Assembly (NCBI RefSeq): GCF_004006295.1
Contig: NZ_CP026095.1
Location: 3,520,001 to 3,584,000, forward strand
Origin: Peribacillus asahii
Lineage (GTDB): Bacteria; Bacillota; Bacilli; Bacillales; DSM-1321
Length of the DNA stretch: 64,000 bases
Direction of reading: 5' to 3'
The notes beneath the pieces were generated by a model that worked only from the letters and a program-made list of their open reading frames with translations, was not told where the DNA came from and made no database searches. Shown one piece after another: positions 18,908-27,985 of the stretch. The translations under genes were made by a program, and so were the position numbers. Position 1 is the first letter of the stretch. Every line of letters starts with the position of its first letter.

Positions 18908-18935
18908 TCAGTGGGAGTTTTATTCGTCCCTTACT
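18908..18935. repeat. Degenerate copy of a hairpin repeat
   Basis: TCAGTGGGAGTTTTATTCG then TCCCTTACT. It aligns with the perfect hairpin at 19168-19204 (TCAGTGGGGGTTTTTCTTCA then TCCCCCACT) with a few substitutions and a one-base gap, and has lost most of its stem. Confidence 0.55.
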
Positions 18936-19167
18936 TATCCTTTTTTTGATGGTTTTCCGCTTTAAAGTAAGGAGCCTAACGGACTACTAATCCGTTCCAA
19001 AATACAGAATTTTCAATATTTTTAACTTAATATAATGTTATCATTGAATAGTCATATGGACAATAAACACTTTTTGTCGAATCTTAACTTTTTTCACAAG
19101 CATTCTTTGGACAAAAGCGAAAGCACTATACATAATCGCAATACTTTTTACCTATAAAGTAAAACCT

Positions 19168-19204
19168 CCATCAGTGGGGGTTTTTCTTCATCCCCCACTG
19201 ATGG
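19168..19204. repeat. Perfect 13-bp hairpin repeat
   Basis: CCATCAGTGGGGG and its exact complement CCCCCACTGATGG around an 11-base loop, preceded by ATAAAGTAAAACCT. It lies between two divergent genes, so it is not an ordinary gene-end terminator for either. Its flank and stem resemble the copies at 18908 and 20300. Confidence 0.7.
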
Positions 19205-19372
19205 TTAGCCGCGTTCTGCGCTCACTAAGATTTCCGCTTCGCTTCAATCAAGTGACCGTACGATAAAAATAGACAAATCTTCCTAGGCCAGACTGAAGCA
19301 AGATTGTCCTTTTTCATAAGAAATGTGTAGAATAGAAGTATATATATCTAATTTTAACGTCGAGGTGAAAAC

Positions 19373-19762
19373 ATGGAGTGGATTATACTCTCTCTATTTT
19401 CCTTGGCTATTGTCTTGCTGATCATTTCATTCATAAAAAAAGACAAAGTAGCCAAGTTAGAAGAAGAACTAGAACAAGTAACACTAACTCATATGCAGGA
19501 CATCTTTCAATTAAAGAAAAAAGTGAAAATCCTTGAAGAGGAGCTTTTAATTCAGGACGAACCTAAATATCGCTCAACTTCTGTACCTTATCAACCTCTT
19601 TCAACAATCCAACCAATTAATGAAATTATCAAAAGCCAGGTAGCTGCACTCTATCGTCAAGGCCGTTCTTTAGAACAAATTGAGAAACAGTCTACTTTAA
19701 CAAAAGAACAAATTATTCAGGTGATTGAAGAACAGGGATTGCGAGGATTAGAGCATGAGTAA
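19373..19762 (+). CDS. Membrane-anchored coiled-coil protein (YqzD-like)
   Basis: 129 aa. One N-terminal transmembrane helix (WIILSLFSLAIVLLIISFI), then a coiled coil (about residues 24-62, KLEEELEQVTL...KKKVKILEEELL), then a linker and a C-terminal helix-turn-helix-like segment (IKSQVAALYRQGRSLEQIEK). GAGGTGA precedes the ATG. It overlaps the next gene by 8 bp, so the two are co-translated. In B. subtilis the pair yqzD/yqzC occupies this spot next to pstBB; the match is by context and architecture. Confidence 0.7.
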   Translation: MEWIILSLFSLAIVLLIISFIKKDKVAKLEEELEQVTLTHMQDIFQLKKKVKILEEELLIQDEPKYRSTSVPYQPLSTIQPINEIIKSQVAALYRQGRSLEQIEKQSTLTKEQIIQVIEEQGLRGLEHE

Positions 19763-20231
19763 CGCAACACTTCGAGCTTTTGCTGCTGGTATTATTTTTT
19801 CAACCGCTCTTATCGCCGGGTTTTATTACGGAAACGATTTACATCAAGATTGTACAATCACTGCAATGGACGCTAAAAAGATGTTAGAAGAGCAAAATTA
19901 CATCGTCATGAAAGAAACGGCCGCTATAAACAAAGCAGAAGCAGAACCAAAGAAAGAAGTAAAACAAGAAACGGTAGAAGTGTCCAACAATATAGCTAAA
20001 AAACAAGAACAACCAAAACAAGACGTCAAAACTTATACGCTACAAATTACATACAAAATGACAGTGAAAGAAATCGCCGAAACGTTGGCAACTGAAAAAA
20101 TTATTGATGATGCAGCGAAGTTTCAAAACTATATGCACAAAAACGGACTAACACGACGCGTTCAAGTCGATGAATTTGTCGTAACAAGCGATATGAGCTA
20201 TGAAGAATTAGGACATCTCTTAACTCATTAG
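19755..20231 (+). CDS. MltG/YceG-like short membrane protein (YqzC-like)
   Basis: 158 aa. An N-terminal membrane anchor (FAAGIIFSTALIAGFYYG) precedes a Lys/Glu/Gln-rich linker (about 55-92). The C-terminal domain (YTLQITYKMTVKEIAETLATEKIIDDAAKF) resembles the LysM-like part that precedes the catalytic domain in endolytic transglycosylases MltG. The catalytic domain itself is absent, so it is probably a binding or regulatory protein outside the membrane. Its ATG overlaps the end of the upstream coiled-coil gene. Confidence 0.7.
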   Translation: MSNATLRAFAAGIIFSTALIAGFYYGNDLHQDCTITAMDAKKMLEEQNYIVMKETAAINKAEAEPKKEVKQETVEVSNNIAKKQEQPKQDVKTYTLQITYKMTVKEIAETLATEKIIDDAAKFQNYMHKNGLTRRVQVDEFVVTSDMSYEELGHLLTH

Positions 20232-20315
20232 AAAACGGAGCGTAGCTAAAAATGGCATGGACTTATCCTTTTTAGTTATGCTTTCTTCATCTTCAAAATA
20301 AAGTGAAACTCTATC

Positions 20316-20411
20316 AACGGGGGCTTACTGCCCGTTAAGTGCGGGATAAAGAATCTAACAAATATCGGACTGTTATGAGAATAACCAAAAAGGCCGGATA
20401 TTGAATCCCGC
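20316..20411. repeat. Multi-hairpin repeat element downstream of pstB
   Basis: AATAAAGTGAAACTCTATCA resembles the flank of the 19168 repeat. It is followed by stem AACGGG/CCCGTT (20316-20336). A nested structure comes next: outer GCGGGAT (20341-20347)/ATCCCGC (20405-20411), middle ATATCGG (20362-20368)/CCGGATAT (20394-20401, one bulged G) and inner GTTAT (20372-20376)/ATAAC (20381-20385). It lies between the converging 19755 gene and pstB. Confidence 0.6.
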
Positions 20412-20434
20412 CCCCAAAAGAGTGCTTGTTCGCT

Positions 20435-21259
20435 TCACCCAAAGCGACCGCTAATATAATCTTCCGTTCTTTGATCACTTGGACGAGAAAAAATGGTATT
20501 TGTATCATTATATTCAATCACTTCTCCATTTAAGAAAAACGCCGTGCGATCTGAAATCCGAGCTGCTTGTTGCATATTATGTGTCACGATAATAATACTG
20601 TAGTGCTCTTTAAGCTGTTGTACAAGTTCTTCTACTTTTAACGTTGAAATAGGATCGAGCGCTGAAGTCGGTTCATCCATTAAAATTACATCCGGTTCAA
20701 TCGCTAAACAACGAGCAATACATAAACGTTGTTGTTGTCCACCGGATAATCCGTACGCATTGTCATGAAGACGATCTTTCACTTCATCCCAAATCGCTGC
20801 CCCACGTAAACTTTTTTCAACTACTTCATCCAACACTTTTTTATTTCGAATTCCATGAATTTTTGGTCCGTAGGCAACATTTTCATAAATAGACTTTGGA
20901 AATGGATTTGGCTTTTGGAACACCATACCAACTTGCGTACGCAACTCTTCCACTTTATATGATTTATCTAATATGTTTCGATTGCGATATTTAATTTCCC
21001 CCGAAGTTCGGACACTAGGAGTCAGTTCAACCATACGGTTTAACGTTTTTAAATACGTTGATTTCCCGCATCCAGATGGTCCAATGATAGCCGTAACCTC
21101 ATTTTGGTAGATGTCTAATTCAATATTTTTTAAAGCATGCTTTTCTCCGTACCATAAATTTAACTGAGACGTTTCATATACCTTCTCTTTAGCTAATTGA
21201 GACACGACCGTTTTGTCCATATTAAAAGCCTCACTTGTTCTCAATAACGTCATATTCAT
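20435..21259 (-). CDS. pstB: Phosphate ABC transporter ATPase PstB
   Basis: 274 aa ABC ATPase energising phosphate import. It shows Walker [10 protein letters not shown], the Q-loop in [11 protein letters not shown] (the PNPFP is typical of PstB), signature LSGGQQQR, Walker [15 protein letters not shown]-loop VTHNMQQA and the PstB ending [11 protein letters not shown] 21259 has GAAGGGAAG upstream; a start at 21280 overlapping the pstA stop is possible. Last gene of pstSCAB. Confidence 0.95.
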   Translation of the reverse strand: MNMTLLRTSEAFNMDKTVVSQLAKEKVYETSQLNLWYGEKHALKNIELDIYQNEVTAIIGPSGCGKSTYLKTLNRMVELTPSVRTSGEIKYRNRNILDKSYKVEELRTQVGMVFQKPNPFPKSIYENVAYGPKIHGIRNKKVLDEVVEKSLRGAAIWDEVKDRLHDNAYGLSGGQQQRLCIARCLAIEPDVILMDEPTSALDPISTLKVEELVQQLKEHYSIIIVTHNMQQAARISDRTAFFLNGEVIEYNDTNTIFSRPSDQRTEDYISGRFG

Positions 21260-21279
21260 GATTCGTTGTCTTCCCTTCA

Positions 21280-22158
21280 TTAATATCTTTTTTGGAACTT
21301 ATTACGTATGAAAACAGCAATGGAATTCATAAAAATCAGCAAGAACAGTAAAACGAGAATACCTGCAGCTGCTACACTTTGAAATTCTTCTTGCGGACGT
21401 GAAGTCCAATTGTAAATTTGCATCGGTAAAACGGTAAACGTATCAAATACGGTTTTTGGTAAAAAGGCGATAAACATCGGAATACCAACTACAACGAGCG
21501 GTGCTGTTTCCCCAACGGCTCTAGATAGAGCTAAAATACTTCCGGTTAAAATCCCTGGGATTGCAGCCGGTAATACAACACGAACAATAGTCTGCCACTT
21601 CGTTGCTCCCATTCCATACGATGCTTCACGTAACTCACGCGGCACAGAACGAATTGCTTCTTGAGCAGCGACAATAATAACAGGTAATACGAGAAGGCTC
21701 ATCGTTAACCCTGCCGCTAAAACAGAACGTTCTAAAGCAAGCGCTCGAACAAAAATCGTAAGTCCTAACAATCCAAAAATAATCGATGGTACACCTGCAA
21801 GATTTGAAATGTTTAATTTAATAAAGGAAGTAAACCAGTTTTTCTTTGCATACTCTTCTAAATAAATCGCTGTCCCTAAGCCAAGTAACAGTGCGACAGG
21901 TGCTACAACGAGCATTAACCAAATCGATCCGATTAGCGCAGCCTTAATTCCCGCTTCCTCCGGCCTTCTTGAAGCGAAGTTTTGGAAGAAATCCCAATCT
22001 AGATAACCAATTCCTTGAGTGAATATCCGATACAATAAAATACCAAGTACGAGAAGTCCGAATGTGGTTGCTAAGAAAAATAACCCTTTTAGAATCGTGT
22101 TCCTCACAAGTCTTATAGGCATTTTCTTTGCCACAATTGTTTTATCAATAAGCTTCAT
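21280..22158 (-). CDS. pstA: Phosphate ABC transporter permease PstA
   Basis: 292 aa inner-membrane permease with six predicted helices. The coupling-helix region [23 protein letters not shown] is the EAA-type loop that contacts PstB, and the family segment [12 protein letters not shown] is present. It starts 3 bp after the pstC stop, with GGAGGAA upstream. Confidence 0.95.
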   Translation of the reverse strand: MKLIDKTIVAKKMPIRLVRNTILKGLFFLATTFGLLVLGILLYRIFTQGIGYLDWDFFQNFASRRPEEAGIKAALIGSIWLMLVVAPVALLLGLGTAIYLEEYAKKNWFTSFIKLNISNLAGVPSIIFGLLGLTIFVRALALERSVLAAGLTMSLLVLPVIIVAAQEAIRSVPRELREASYGMGATKWQTIVRVVLPAAIPGILTGSILALSRAVGETAPLVVVGIPMFIAFLPKTVFDTFTVLPMQIYNWTSRPQEEFQSVAAAGILVLLFLLIFMNSIAVFIRNKFQKRY

Positions 22159-22161
22159 GAT

Positions 22162-23097
22162 TTAGTATTCCTCCCTAACTTTGCGAGAGATGTACTGAGC
22201 TAGTAAATTCATAACAAGAGTGAAGAGGAATAACGTCATACCTACAGCGTAAATACTATAATAAATCGTTGTTCCATATCCTGCATCTCCTGTACTTACT
22301 TGCACAATATAAGCAGTCATTGTTTGAATAGAAGTTGTTACATCCATATTCAAACTTGGTGTCGACCCACCAGCAACACTTACAATCATCGTTTCACCAA
22401 TCGCTCTTGATAACGCTAGAACAATAGAAGCAACAATTCCAGAAATAGCAGCAGGAAGGACTACTTTTAAAGTTACCTCTAATTTCGTTGATCCTAACGC
22501 CAATGCACCTTCACGCATAGCACGTGGTACAGAAACAAGGGCATCTTCTGATAGTGAAGCAATCATCGGTGTGATCATAATTCCAACGACAAGTCCTGGA
22601 CTTAATGCATTAAACATCTCTAGCGAAGGAAAGATGGATCGCAATACCGGTGTCACAAAGGTTAAAGCGAAAAACCCATATACAATAGTCGGTACTCCAG
22701 CTAATACTTCTAGAATCGGTTTAATCACTCTGCGTGTTTTCTCTGAAGCATATTCACTCAAGTAAATGGCTGTTGCCAGCCCGATTGGAACAGCAACTAA
22801 AGCAGCAATCATTGTTATTTTTAAGGTACCTAAGACAAGTGGCATTACTCCGTAAGAAGCAGCCTCAGCAAAGGGATACCATTTATCTGCAGTAAAAAAT
22901 TCTGAAACAGATACTTCTTTAAAGAAAGTTATTGTTTCAAAGATTAACGTAAAAACAATCCCTAATGTAGTTAATATTGAAACAGCCGCAGTTAATAAAA
23001 GAATAGACGGAATAAATCTTTCTATTTGAATACGTTTCTTTTGCTTACGCTCTTGAATCATTTCTCTTATAGAATACTGAGCTTGTTGTACTCGCAA
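22162..23097 (-). CDS. pstC: Phosphate ABC transporter permease PstC
   Basis: 311 aa permease with six helices; EAA loop REGALALGSTKLEVTLKVVLPAA; LAGVPTIVYGFFAL is typical of PstC. The start is taken as TTG 23097, which has AAGGAG seven bases upstream and yields LRVQQAQYSIREM; ATGs at 23124/23121 lack a ribosome site. Partners PstA in the channel. Separated from pstS by a hairpin that may lower its expression relative to the binding protein. Confidence 0.93.
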   Translation of the reverse strand: MRVQQAQYSIREMIQERKQKKRIQIERFIPSILLLTAAVSILTTLGIVFTLIFETITFFKEVSVSEFFTADKWYPFAEAASYGVMPLVLGTLKITMIAALVAVPIGLATAIYLSEYASEKTRRVIKPILEVLAGVPTIVYGFFALTFVTPVLRSIFPSLEMFNALSPGLVVGIMITPMIASLSEDALVSVPRAMREGALALGSTKLEVTLKVVLPAAISGIVASIVLALSRAIGETMIVSVAGGSTPSLNMDVTTSIQTMTAYIVQVSTGDAGYGTTIYYSIYAVGMTLFLFTLVMNLLAQYISRKVREEY

Positions 23098-23140
23098 AAT
23101 TGTAACTCCTTCCTCGTTCATCATTTAGCAAATGCAAGAT

Positions 23141-23167
23141 GAGAAGCAAGGTACTTCCCACCTTCTC
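23141..23167 (-). terminator. Hairpin between pstS and pstC (partial terminator)
   Basis: GAGAAG...CTTCTC with an inner AGGT/ACCT extension in the 84-bp gap. The following sequence is not a strong T-run. Such elements commonly let binding-protein mRNA exceed permease mRNA. Confidence 0.5.
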
Positions 23168-23181
23168 GCTAAATTTAAAGC

Positions 23182-24147
23182 TTATTTCTTAAGTTGAGTC
23201 ACTGCTTCTAAATCTTTATCGTATTCTTTATCTTCCAAAGAAATGTAACCTACTTCTTCTGAAAGCTCACCAGCATTCTCAACCATAAATTCTACAAAAT
23301 CTGCTACTTGCTCTTTATCAGCTACTGATTGGTTTGCTACATATGTGAATAATGGGCGAGATAGAGGTGCATATTCTCCGCTTTTAATCGTTTCATGCGT
23401 TGGTTCAACTGCACCATTACCATTATCGATTGGGACAACCTTTAATGAATCTTGATTTTCCGCATAGTATGCATATCCAAAGAAACCGATAGCATTTTTA
23501 TCACCTTTTACTCCTTGAACAAGAACATTATCATCTTCTGAAAGAGTAGCATTTTCAACAAGTGGCTGTTCTTCTAAAATGACTTCATTGAAGTAATCAT
23601 ATGTTCCAGAATCCGTTCCTGGTGAGTAGAATTTAATTTCTTCTTTCGGCCATTCTGGACGAATATCCGACCATTTCTTCGCTTTTCCATCTTCTACCCA
23701 CAATTTTTTCAGTTCATCAACTGTTAAGTGATCAATGAAATCATTTTCTTTATTTACAACAATGGATAAACCATCATAAGCTAGTTCTAATTCCGTAAAA
23801 TCGATTTTATTTTGCTCTAATTGAGTTTTTTCTTCATCCTTAATAGGTCGTGATGCATTACTTAAATCTGTTTCGCCTGCGATAAATTTCTCAAAGCCTC
23901 CGCCCGTTCCAGAGAAACCAACTGATACTTTTACATCAGGCTGTTGCGCCATATATTCTTCAGCGATAGCTTCCATAATTGGATAAACCGTTGAAGATCC
24001 ATCAATTGCGATTTCACCTTGTAATGGTTTGTCCGTTTCACTTGCACTGCTGTTGCTATCTTTTGCACTATCAGAACCACATGCAGCTGTTACAGCCATA
24101 GCTCCTCCGATAATTGTTGCGAATGCTGCAAATTTAAGACGTTTCAT
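23182..24147 (-). CDS. pstS: Phosphate-binding lipoprotein PstS
   Basis: 321 aa. Signal peptide with lipobox VTAAC, so the protein is lipid-anchored outside the membrane. Binding-site segments are typical: [28 protein letters not shown] and [16 protein letters not shown] 24147 follows AGGGGGAA; the TTG just before it is in frame but less likely. Transcribed from a promoter carrying four PhoP hexamers, so induced by phosphate starvation. Confidence 0.96.
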   Translation of the reverse strand: MKRLKFAAFATIIGGAMAVTAACGSDSAKDSNSSASETDKPLQGEIAIDGSSTVYPIMEAIAEEYMAQQPDVKVSVGFSGTGGGFEKFIAGETDLSNASRPIKDEEKTQLEQNKIDFTELELAYDGLSIVVNKENDFIDHLTVDELKKLWVEDGKAKKWSDIRPEWPKEEIKFYSPGTDSGTYDYFNEVILEEQPLVENATLSEDDNVLVQGVKGDKNAIGFFGYAYYAENQDSLKVVPIDNGNGAVEPTHETIKSGEYAPLSRPLFTYVANQSVADKEQVADFVEFMVENAGELSEEVGYISLEDKEYDKDLEAVTQLKK

Positions 24148-24190
24148 CAATTTTCCCCCTGAATGATTAATTATCTTCCCTACAGTTACA

Positions 24191-24244
24191 AGAATACAAT
24201 AGCACTATTAATTCCATTTGAATGCAATATTAAGATTGTGTAAA
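24191..24244 (-). promoter_or_regulatory. PhoP box array and -10 of the pstSCAB promoter
   Basis: Minus-strand hexamers TTTACA (24239-24244), TTAATA (24228-24233), TTCAAA (24217-24222) and TTAATA (24206-24211), each separated by exactly 5 bp. A 9-bp gap follows, then the -10-like TATTCT (24191-24196). A further TTTACA lies at 24260-24265, slightly out of phase. The hexamers fit the B. subtilis PhoP consensus TT(A/C/T)A(C/T)A. Confidence 0.88.
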
Positions 24245-24353
24245 GAGTTGTGCGAATCATGTAAATACACCCTTTCTTTTATTGTGTCGATAGAAGAAAA
24301 AGCTATTTAAGTAACAACTGGTAGCATCATATAACAAAGTCACCTTCAAAAAA

Positions 24354-24382
24354 AAACACGCTTCTGAATCAAAAGCGTGTTT
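24354..24382 (-). terminator. Terminator after pbpA
   Basis: AAACACGCTT / AAGCGTGTTT with a 9-base loop and a long T-run on the minus strand. It insulates pbpA from pstS. Confidence 0.92.
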
Positions 24383-24390
24383 TTCATTTA

Positions 24391-26550
24391 TTATTCATTT
24401 GTTGAGCTTTCACTCTCATCTGTTTTCTTATCTTTGTTATGATTAACCTTTACTGTAGTCGTTGCTTCTGCCTTTGCTTGCTTCGCACGTTCTTTTTTCA
24501 GCTTATGGTACTCATCCATAATTTCACTAGCGATTAATTTATTCATATGATGATCTGTCGTATGTCTTTGATACGCCCATGGCACGACAACTGCAAAAGC
24601 GACTTCTGGCTTATCTGCTGGTGAATAACCAACAATAGTCAAGTTCATCGTTTCTTGCGGCTCGCTGTATTTCTCACGATCAGGGCCATCATAAAACGCT
24701 TCGGCTGTTCCTGTTTTTCCCGCTACTGTATAAGGTTTTCCGCCAAAAAATTGGTAGGCCGTTCCACCTGATTCCATCATTACCTTTTTAAACCCCTCTT
24801 GAACATGTTGAATCCAGGAATCTTTCATAGGCAGACGATTGAGAACAGTTGGCGTAATTTCTTCAGCCACGGAACCTAACTCCTCATTATCTTCTACAGG
24901 TTCACGAATTTCCTTAACAATATGCGGCTTCATTCGATAACCACCATTAGCAATAGTGGATACATATTGTGCAAGTTGCATCGGTGTATACGTATCATAC
25001 TGACCGATAGACAAGTCAAGCAGCTTACCTGGAGAAGTTTCAGTCCCCTTAAATCCAACCATTTCATTTGGTAAATCGATACCTGTACGTACGCCTAATC
25101 CAAACTGTGCATAAGAATTTCTCATTGTTGTAAAGGCCTTCGGATTAATGCTCAAAGAATGATTTGGTATATACGTACCTCCACCAATATTAATAGCTGT
25201 TCGGAACATATATACGTTTGAAGATACTTTTAAAGCAGTCAAATCATTAATGTTTCCAAAGTTTTTATAAGAACCTTTCGCTGGTGTTCCTTTAATTTGT
25301 AACTTCGTATCATAAAAGACAGATCCCGGTTGAATTGCGCCCTGTTGGTAACCTGTTAGTACGGTCGCCCCTTTAACAGCAGAACCCATCGCATAAGAAG
25401 TGGTAATATTCCCCAACGCAAAATCCTCGATAGAAGCTTTCCCCGATTCTGAATCTCGCACATACCTTTTCCCTGCCATTGTTAATACTTCACCCGTATT
25501 TGGGTCCATCATAACAACAAAAGCTCGATCTAAAAACTTCGTATTTCCCATTCTTTTATTAGCAAGTAAATATTTTTCAATAATTTTTTCTGTAGCCTGT
25601 TGTAAATCAATATCAATCGTCAAGACAAGATCTTTACCACGTTGTCCAGGGGTAATCACTTGTGAATCAACCACATCTCCAGATTTATCGGTAATATTAC
25701 GAATCTTTGTCTTTTGACCTTGTAGAACCTCTTCATATTGTGCTTCGATATAGCTTTTCCCAACACGGTCATTTCGACTGTAATTACGTGCTAAATAATA
25801 ATCAAGACTTTCACTCGGTAACCCTTCCTCTGATGAAGAAACTTTTCCTAATACCGACTTCAACGTTTTATCATATGCGTAAGAACGATCCCAGTCTGTT
25901 GTAATCCCTACACCAGGCAAAGAACCTAAATGTTCACTCACTCGTGCAAACTCTTTTTTTGTTACATTTTTGTTTTTTACAATTTGTGGCGTTAATGCAT
26001 AACCGCTCGTAAACTCGCGGTAAATAGCTAGTACCTCAAGCTCTTCCTTAGAAAAGGTATCGTACTCTTCCTTCGTAATCCTCTCAATTTGAAGCTTATA
26101 TAAATCCGCTTCTGTAAGCTCCCCTTCTGTCACTTTCTTTTTATCTTGGGCAGTGATTTTTTGATCAGCCAGTTCTGGATGTAACATAATCCAAAAATCT
26201 TTCTTGTCCCGCTCTGTTACCTTATCGACTTCTTTATCAATTAACTTAGCTAGCTTCTCAGCTGTTTCCAACATTTCCGCTGATTTTGTTCCTTGTTTTC
26301 TTGTATATGTAATCGCATCTAAAGGCTGATTATCCACCATAATGTTTAAATTGCGATCATACATTTTACCACGTGGAACAGCATTATTGACCGTCACTTC
26401 TTCTGTTCTTTCTACTTCACGACGATAGTCATCGCCATAGGCAATTTGAATAAATCCTAAACGTAAGATTAACGCAGAGAATAGTACAAAAACTAAAAAG
26501 AAAAGAATACTTAATCTGAACGGCACATGCGTTTTTTTCTTTTTATTCAC
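24391..26550 (-). CDS. pbpA: Penicillin-binding protein 2A (PBP2/class B transpeptidase)
   Basis: 719 aa class B PBP that cross-links peptidoglycan during side-wall elongation and spore outgrowth. One N-terminal membrane helix (LSILFFLVFVLFSALILRL), then the PBP dimerisation domain (RGKMYDRN), then the transpeptidase domain with SAVK (active Ser), SSN and KTGT. GTG 26550 is chosen because AAGGAAGTG lies nine bases upstream. The pbpA-pst adjacency is as in B. subtilis. Confidence 0.93.
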   Translation of the reverse strand: MNKKKKTHVPFRLSILFFLVFVLFSALILRLGFIQIAYGDDYRREVERTEEVTVNNAVPRGKMYDRNLNIMVDNQPLDAITYTRKQGTKSAEMLETAEKLAKLIDKEVDKVTERDKKDFWIMLHPELADQKITAQDKKKVTEGELTEADLYKLQIERITKEEYDTFSKEELEVLAIYREFTSGYALTPQIVKNKNVTKKEFARVSEHLGSLPGVGITTDWDRSYAYDKTLKSVLGKVSSSEEGLPSESLDYYLARNYSRNDRVGKSYIEAQYEEVLQGQKTKIRNITDKSGDVVDSQVITPGQRGKDLVLTIDIDLQQATEKIIEKYLLANKRMGNTKFLDRAFVVMMDPNTGEVLTMAGKRYVRDSESGKASIEDFALGNITTSYAMGSAVKGATVLTGYQQGAIQPGSVFYDTKLQIKGTPAKGSYKNFGNINDLTALKVSSNVYMFRTAINIGGGTYIPNHSLSINPKAFTTMRNSYAQFGLGVRTGIDLPNEMVGFKGTETSPGKLLDLSIGQYDTYTPMQLAQYVSTIANGGYRMKPHIVKEIREPVEDNEELGSVAEEITPTVLNRLPMKDSWIQHVQEGFKKVMMESGGTAYQFFGGKPYTVAGKTGTAEAFYDGPDREKYSEPQETMNLTIVGYSPADKPEVAFAVVVPWAYQRHTTDHHMNKLIASEIMDEYHKLKKERAKQAKAEATTTVKVNHNKDKKTDESESSTNE

Positions 26551-26656
26551 TATATGCCACACTTCCTTTATCCATTGTCTTGCTAACTACCTTATTCTAT
26601 AGAACATTGTTGTTTTTTTCTACCTTGAAATACTATTAATTTTATCCAATGTCTAT

Positions 26657-27868
26657 CTAGGTTAGCTTGATTTGACGGACAAAGAAATAAATTACCGTAT
26701 GACCTAAACCAGCAATTAATAAAAAAATCGGCAAACTTTGCTTAGGGTCGAAATAATAAACAGCAAAGAGAAAACCTAGAATAGAAACAATACGACCAAG
26801 ATGAATAAATAGCTCTCGAACGACTATATATTCAATTCGCATCTCCGCCGCATGCCATGCACGCCCAATCACATCATATGTAAGGGAAACATACGGTACG
26901 AGTAAAAGCGGGTATCCAACGGCAATCATTGCCGCATATATTAAAAGTCTGGCATATGTAACATCCACAGCAATGAAAATTACTGCCGCATAAAGCAGTA
27001 CTCCTCCAAAGAGAATCGCTTTATTGCGCATGTCGGACTTAATAAGGCGAGAAGCAAAATAATAAGCAACAAAAGCAACGGCTGAATGGAGTAACCCATA
27101 GCTCCCAAGTGCCAATTCACTTCCTGTTTGAATAAATACAAAAATAGAAATAACAAACATAAATGTACCTTCTCGTAACCCCTGACAAAAGTTGGCCCAC
27201 GTAATCAAACTCCAATTACGATCATTTTTTCGCTCTTGTAAAACACGTACAAAACAATACTTTCCATGTGCAGGTCGTCTTTTTAAAAAGAAACTTAATA
27301 AAACGGCAACTGCAAACAACAACAACGATAAACCGAAGACAAATGTATATCCTGAGAATTGATTTAGCCGCGAAATAATGAATCCAGCGCTAATTGGACC
27401 AATCATCCCAGCACTAGAGTTTAAAACTCCCATAAACCCATTAAAAAAGTCACGTGTTTCCGGCTCAGTAATTTCAAATGTTAATACATTAAAAGCAAGC
27501 CAATAAAATCCATATCCCATTCCAAGCAACGCTCCAAGTAACCAAAGAAAATTCGTCGCATTTCCCCCTACTAAGAGCACCGTTAAATAAAAAAGAGCTA
27601 AGAAAATAACACCAAGCCGTAACACGATGATTCGATCGACTTTCTTCGCCATCCGGCCTGCTAAAATAAAGATTAATGGTTGAACGATAACAACGATTAA
27701 ATTATAAATGCCAATATCTAAAAAATCCCCTGATTGCTTCCATAAATAAATATTCACAAATGTATTAGATAAAGCGATGCTTAAACTATATAAACCACCG
27801 ATTATGAGCAGCAGATTTAATTCTTTTTGCACTGCTCCTTCTCCGATTACTTTTTGTAAAATCCCCAT
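26657..27868 (-). CDS. yqgE: MFS transporter YqgE
   Basis: 403 aa major-facilitator protein with about 12 helices. Loop motif GRMAKKVDRIIVLRLG between helices 2 and 3 fits MFS motif A. Upstream of pbpA, the place of yqgE in B. subtilis. The substrate cannot be inferred. ATG 27868 has AAGGAG nine bases upstream; the frame is open for eight more codons. Confidence 0.85.
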   Translation of the reverse strand: MGILQKVIGEGAVQKELNLLLIIGGLYSLSIALSNTFVNIYLWKQSGDFLDIGIYNLIVVIVQPLIFILAGRMAKKVDRIIVLRLGVIFLALFYLTVLLVGGNATNFLWLLGALLGMGYGFYWLAFNVLTFEITEPETRDFFNGFMGVLNSSAGMIGPISAGFIISRLNQFSGYTFVFGLSLLLFAVAVLLSFFLKRRPAHGKYCFVRVLQERKNDRNWSLITWANFCQGLREGTFMFVISIFVFIQTGSELALGSYGLLHSAVAFVAYYFASRLIKSDMRNKAILFGGVLLYAAVIFIAVDVTYARLLIYAAMIAVGYPLLLVPYVSLTYDVIGRAWHAAEMRIEYIVVRELFIHLGRIVSILGFLFAVYYFDPKQSLPIFLLIAGLGHTVIYFFVRQIKLT

Positions 27869-27943
27869 ATTCAAACGCTCCTTTTTGTTCATTTTAGTGT
27901 TTGAAAAAAGAGGAGCATTTATGTGAAAAAAGACAATAAAAAA

Positions 27944-27971
27944 CGAGAACCCTCTTATTCGAGGATTCCCG
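27944..27971 (-). terminator. Terminator of sodA
   Basis: Stem CGAGAACCCTC / GAGGATTCCCG (G-U and mismatch tolerant) followed on the minus strand by TTTTTTATTG. Confidence 0.85.
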
Positions 27972-27985
27972 TGTTCATTACTTTA

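Larger units (their letters stand above)
18856..19372. other. 517-bp divergent gap with two related hairpin repeats
   Basis: Between a leftward and a rightward gene. It holds repeat copies at 18908-18935 and 19168-19204, a small hairpin AACGGA-N7-TCCGTT at 18976-18994, and the upstream region of the 19373 gene. I see no open reading frame. Confidence 0.6.

Noticed and set aside
19245..20450. Similarity between GCTTCAATCAAGTGACCG near 19241 and GCTTCACCCAAAGCGACCG near 20432
   Set aside because: The second stretch is the coding end of pstB (SGRFG stop), so the likeness is taken as chance.
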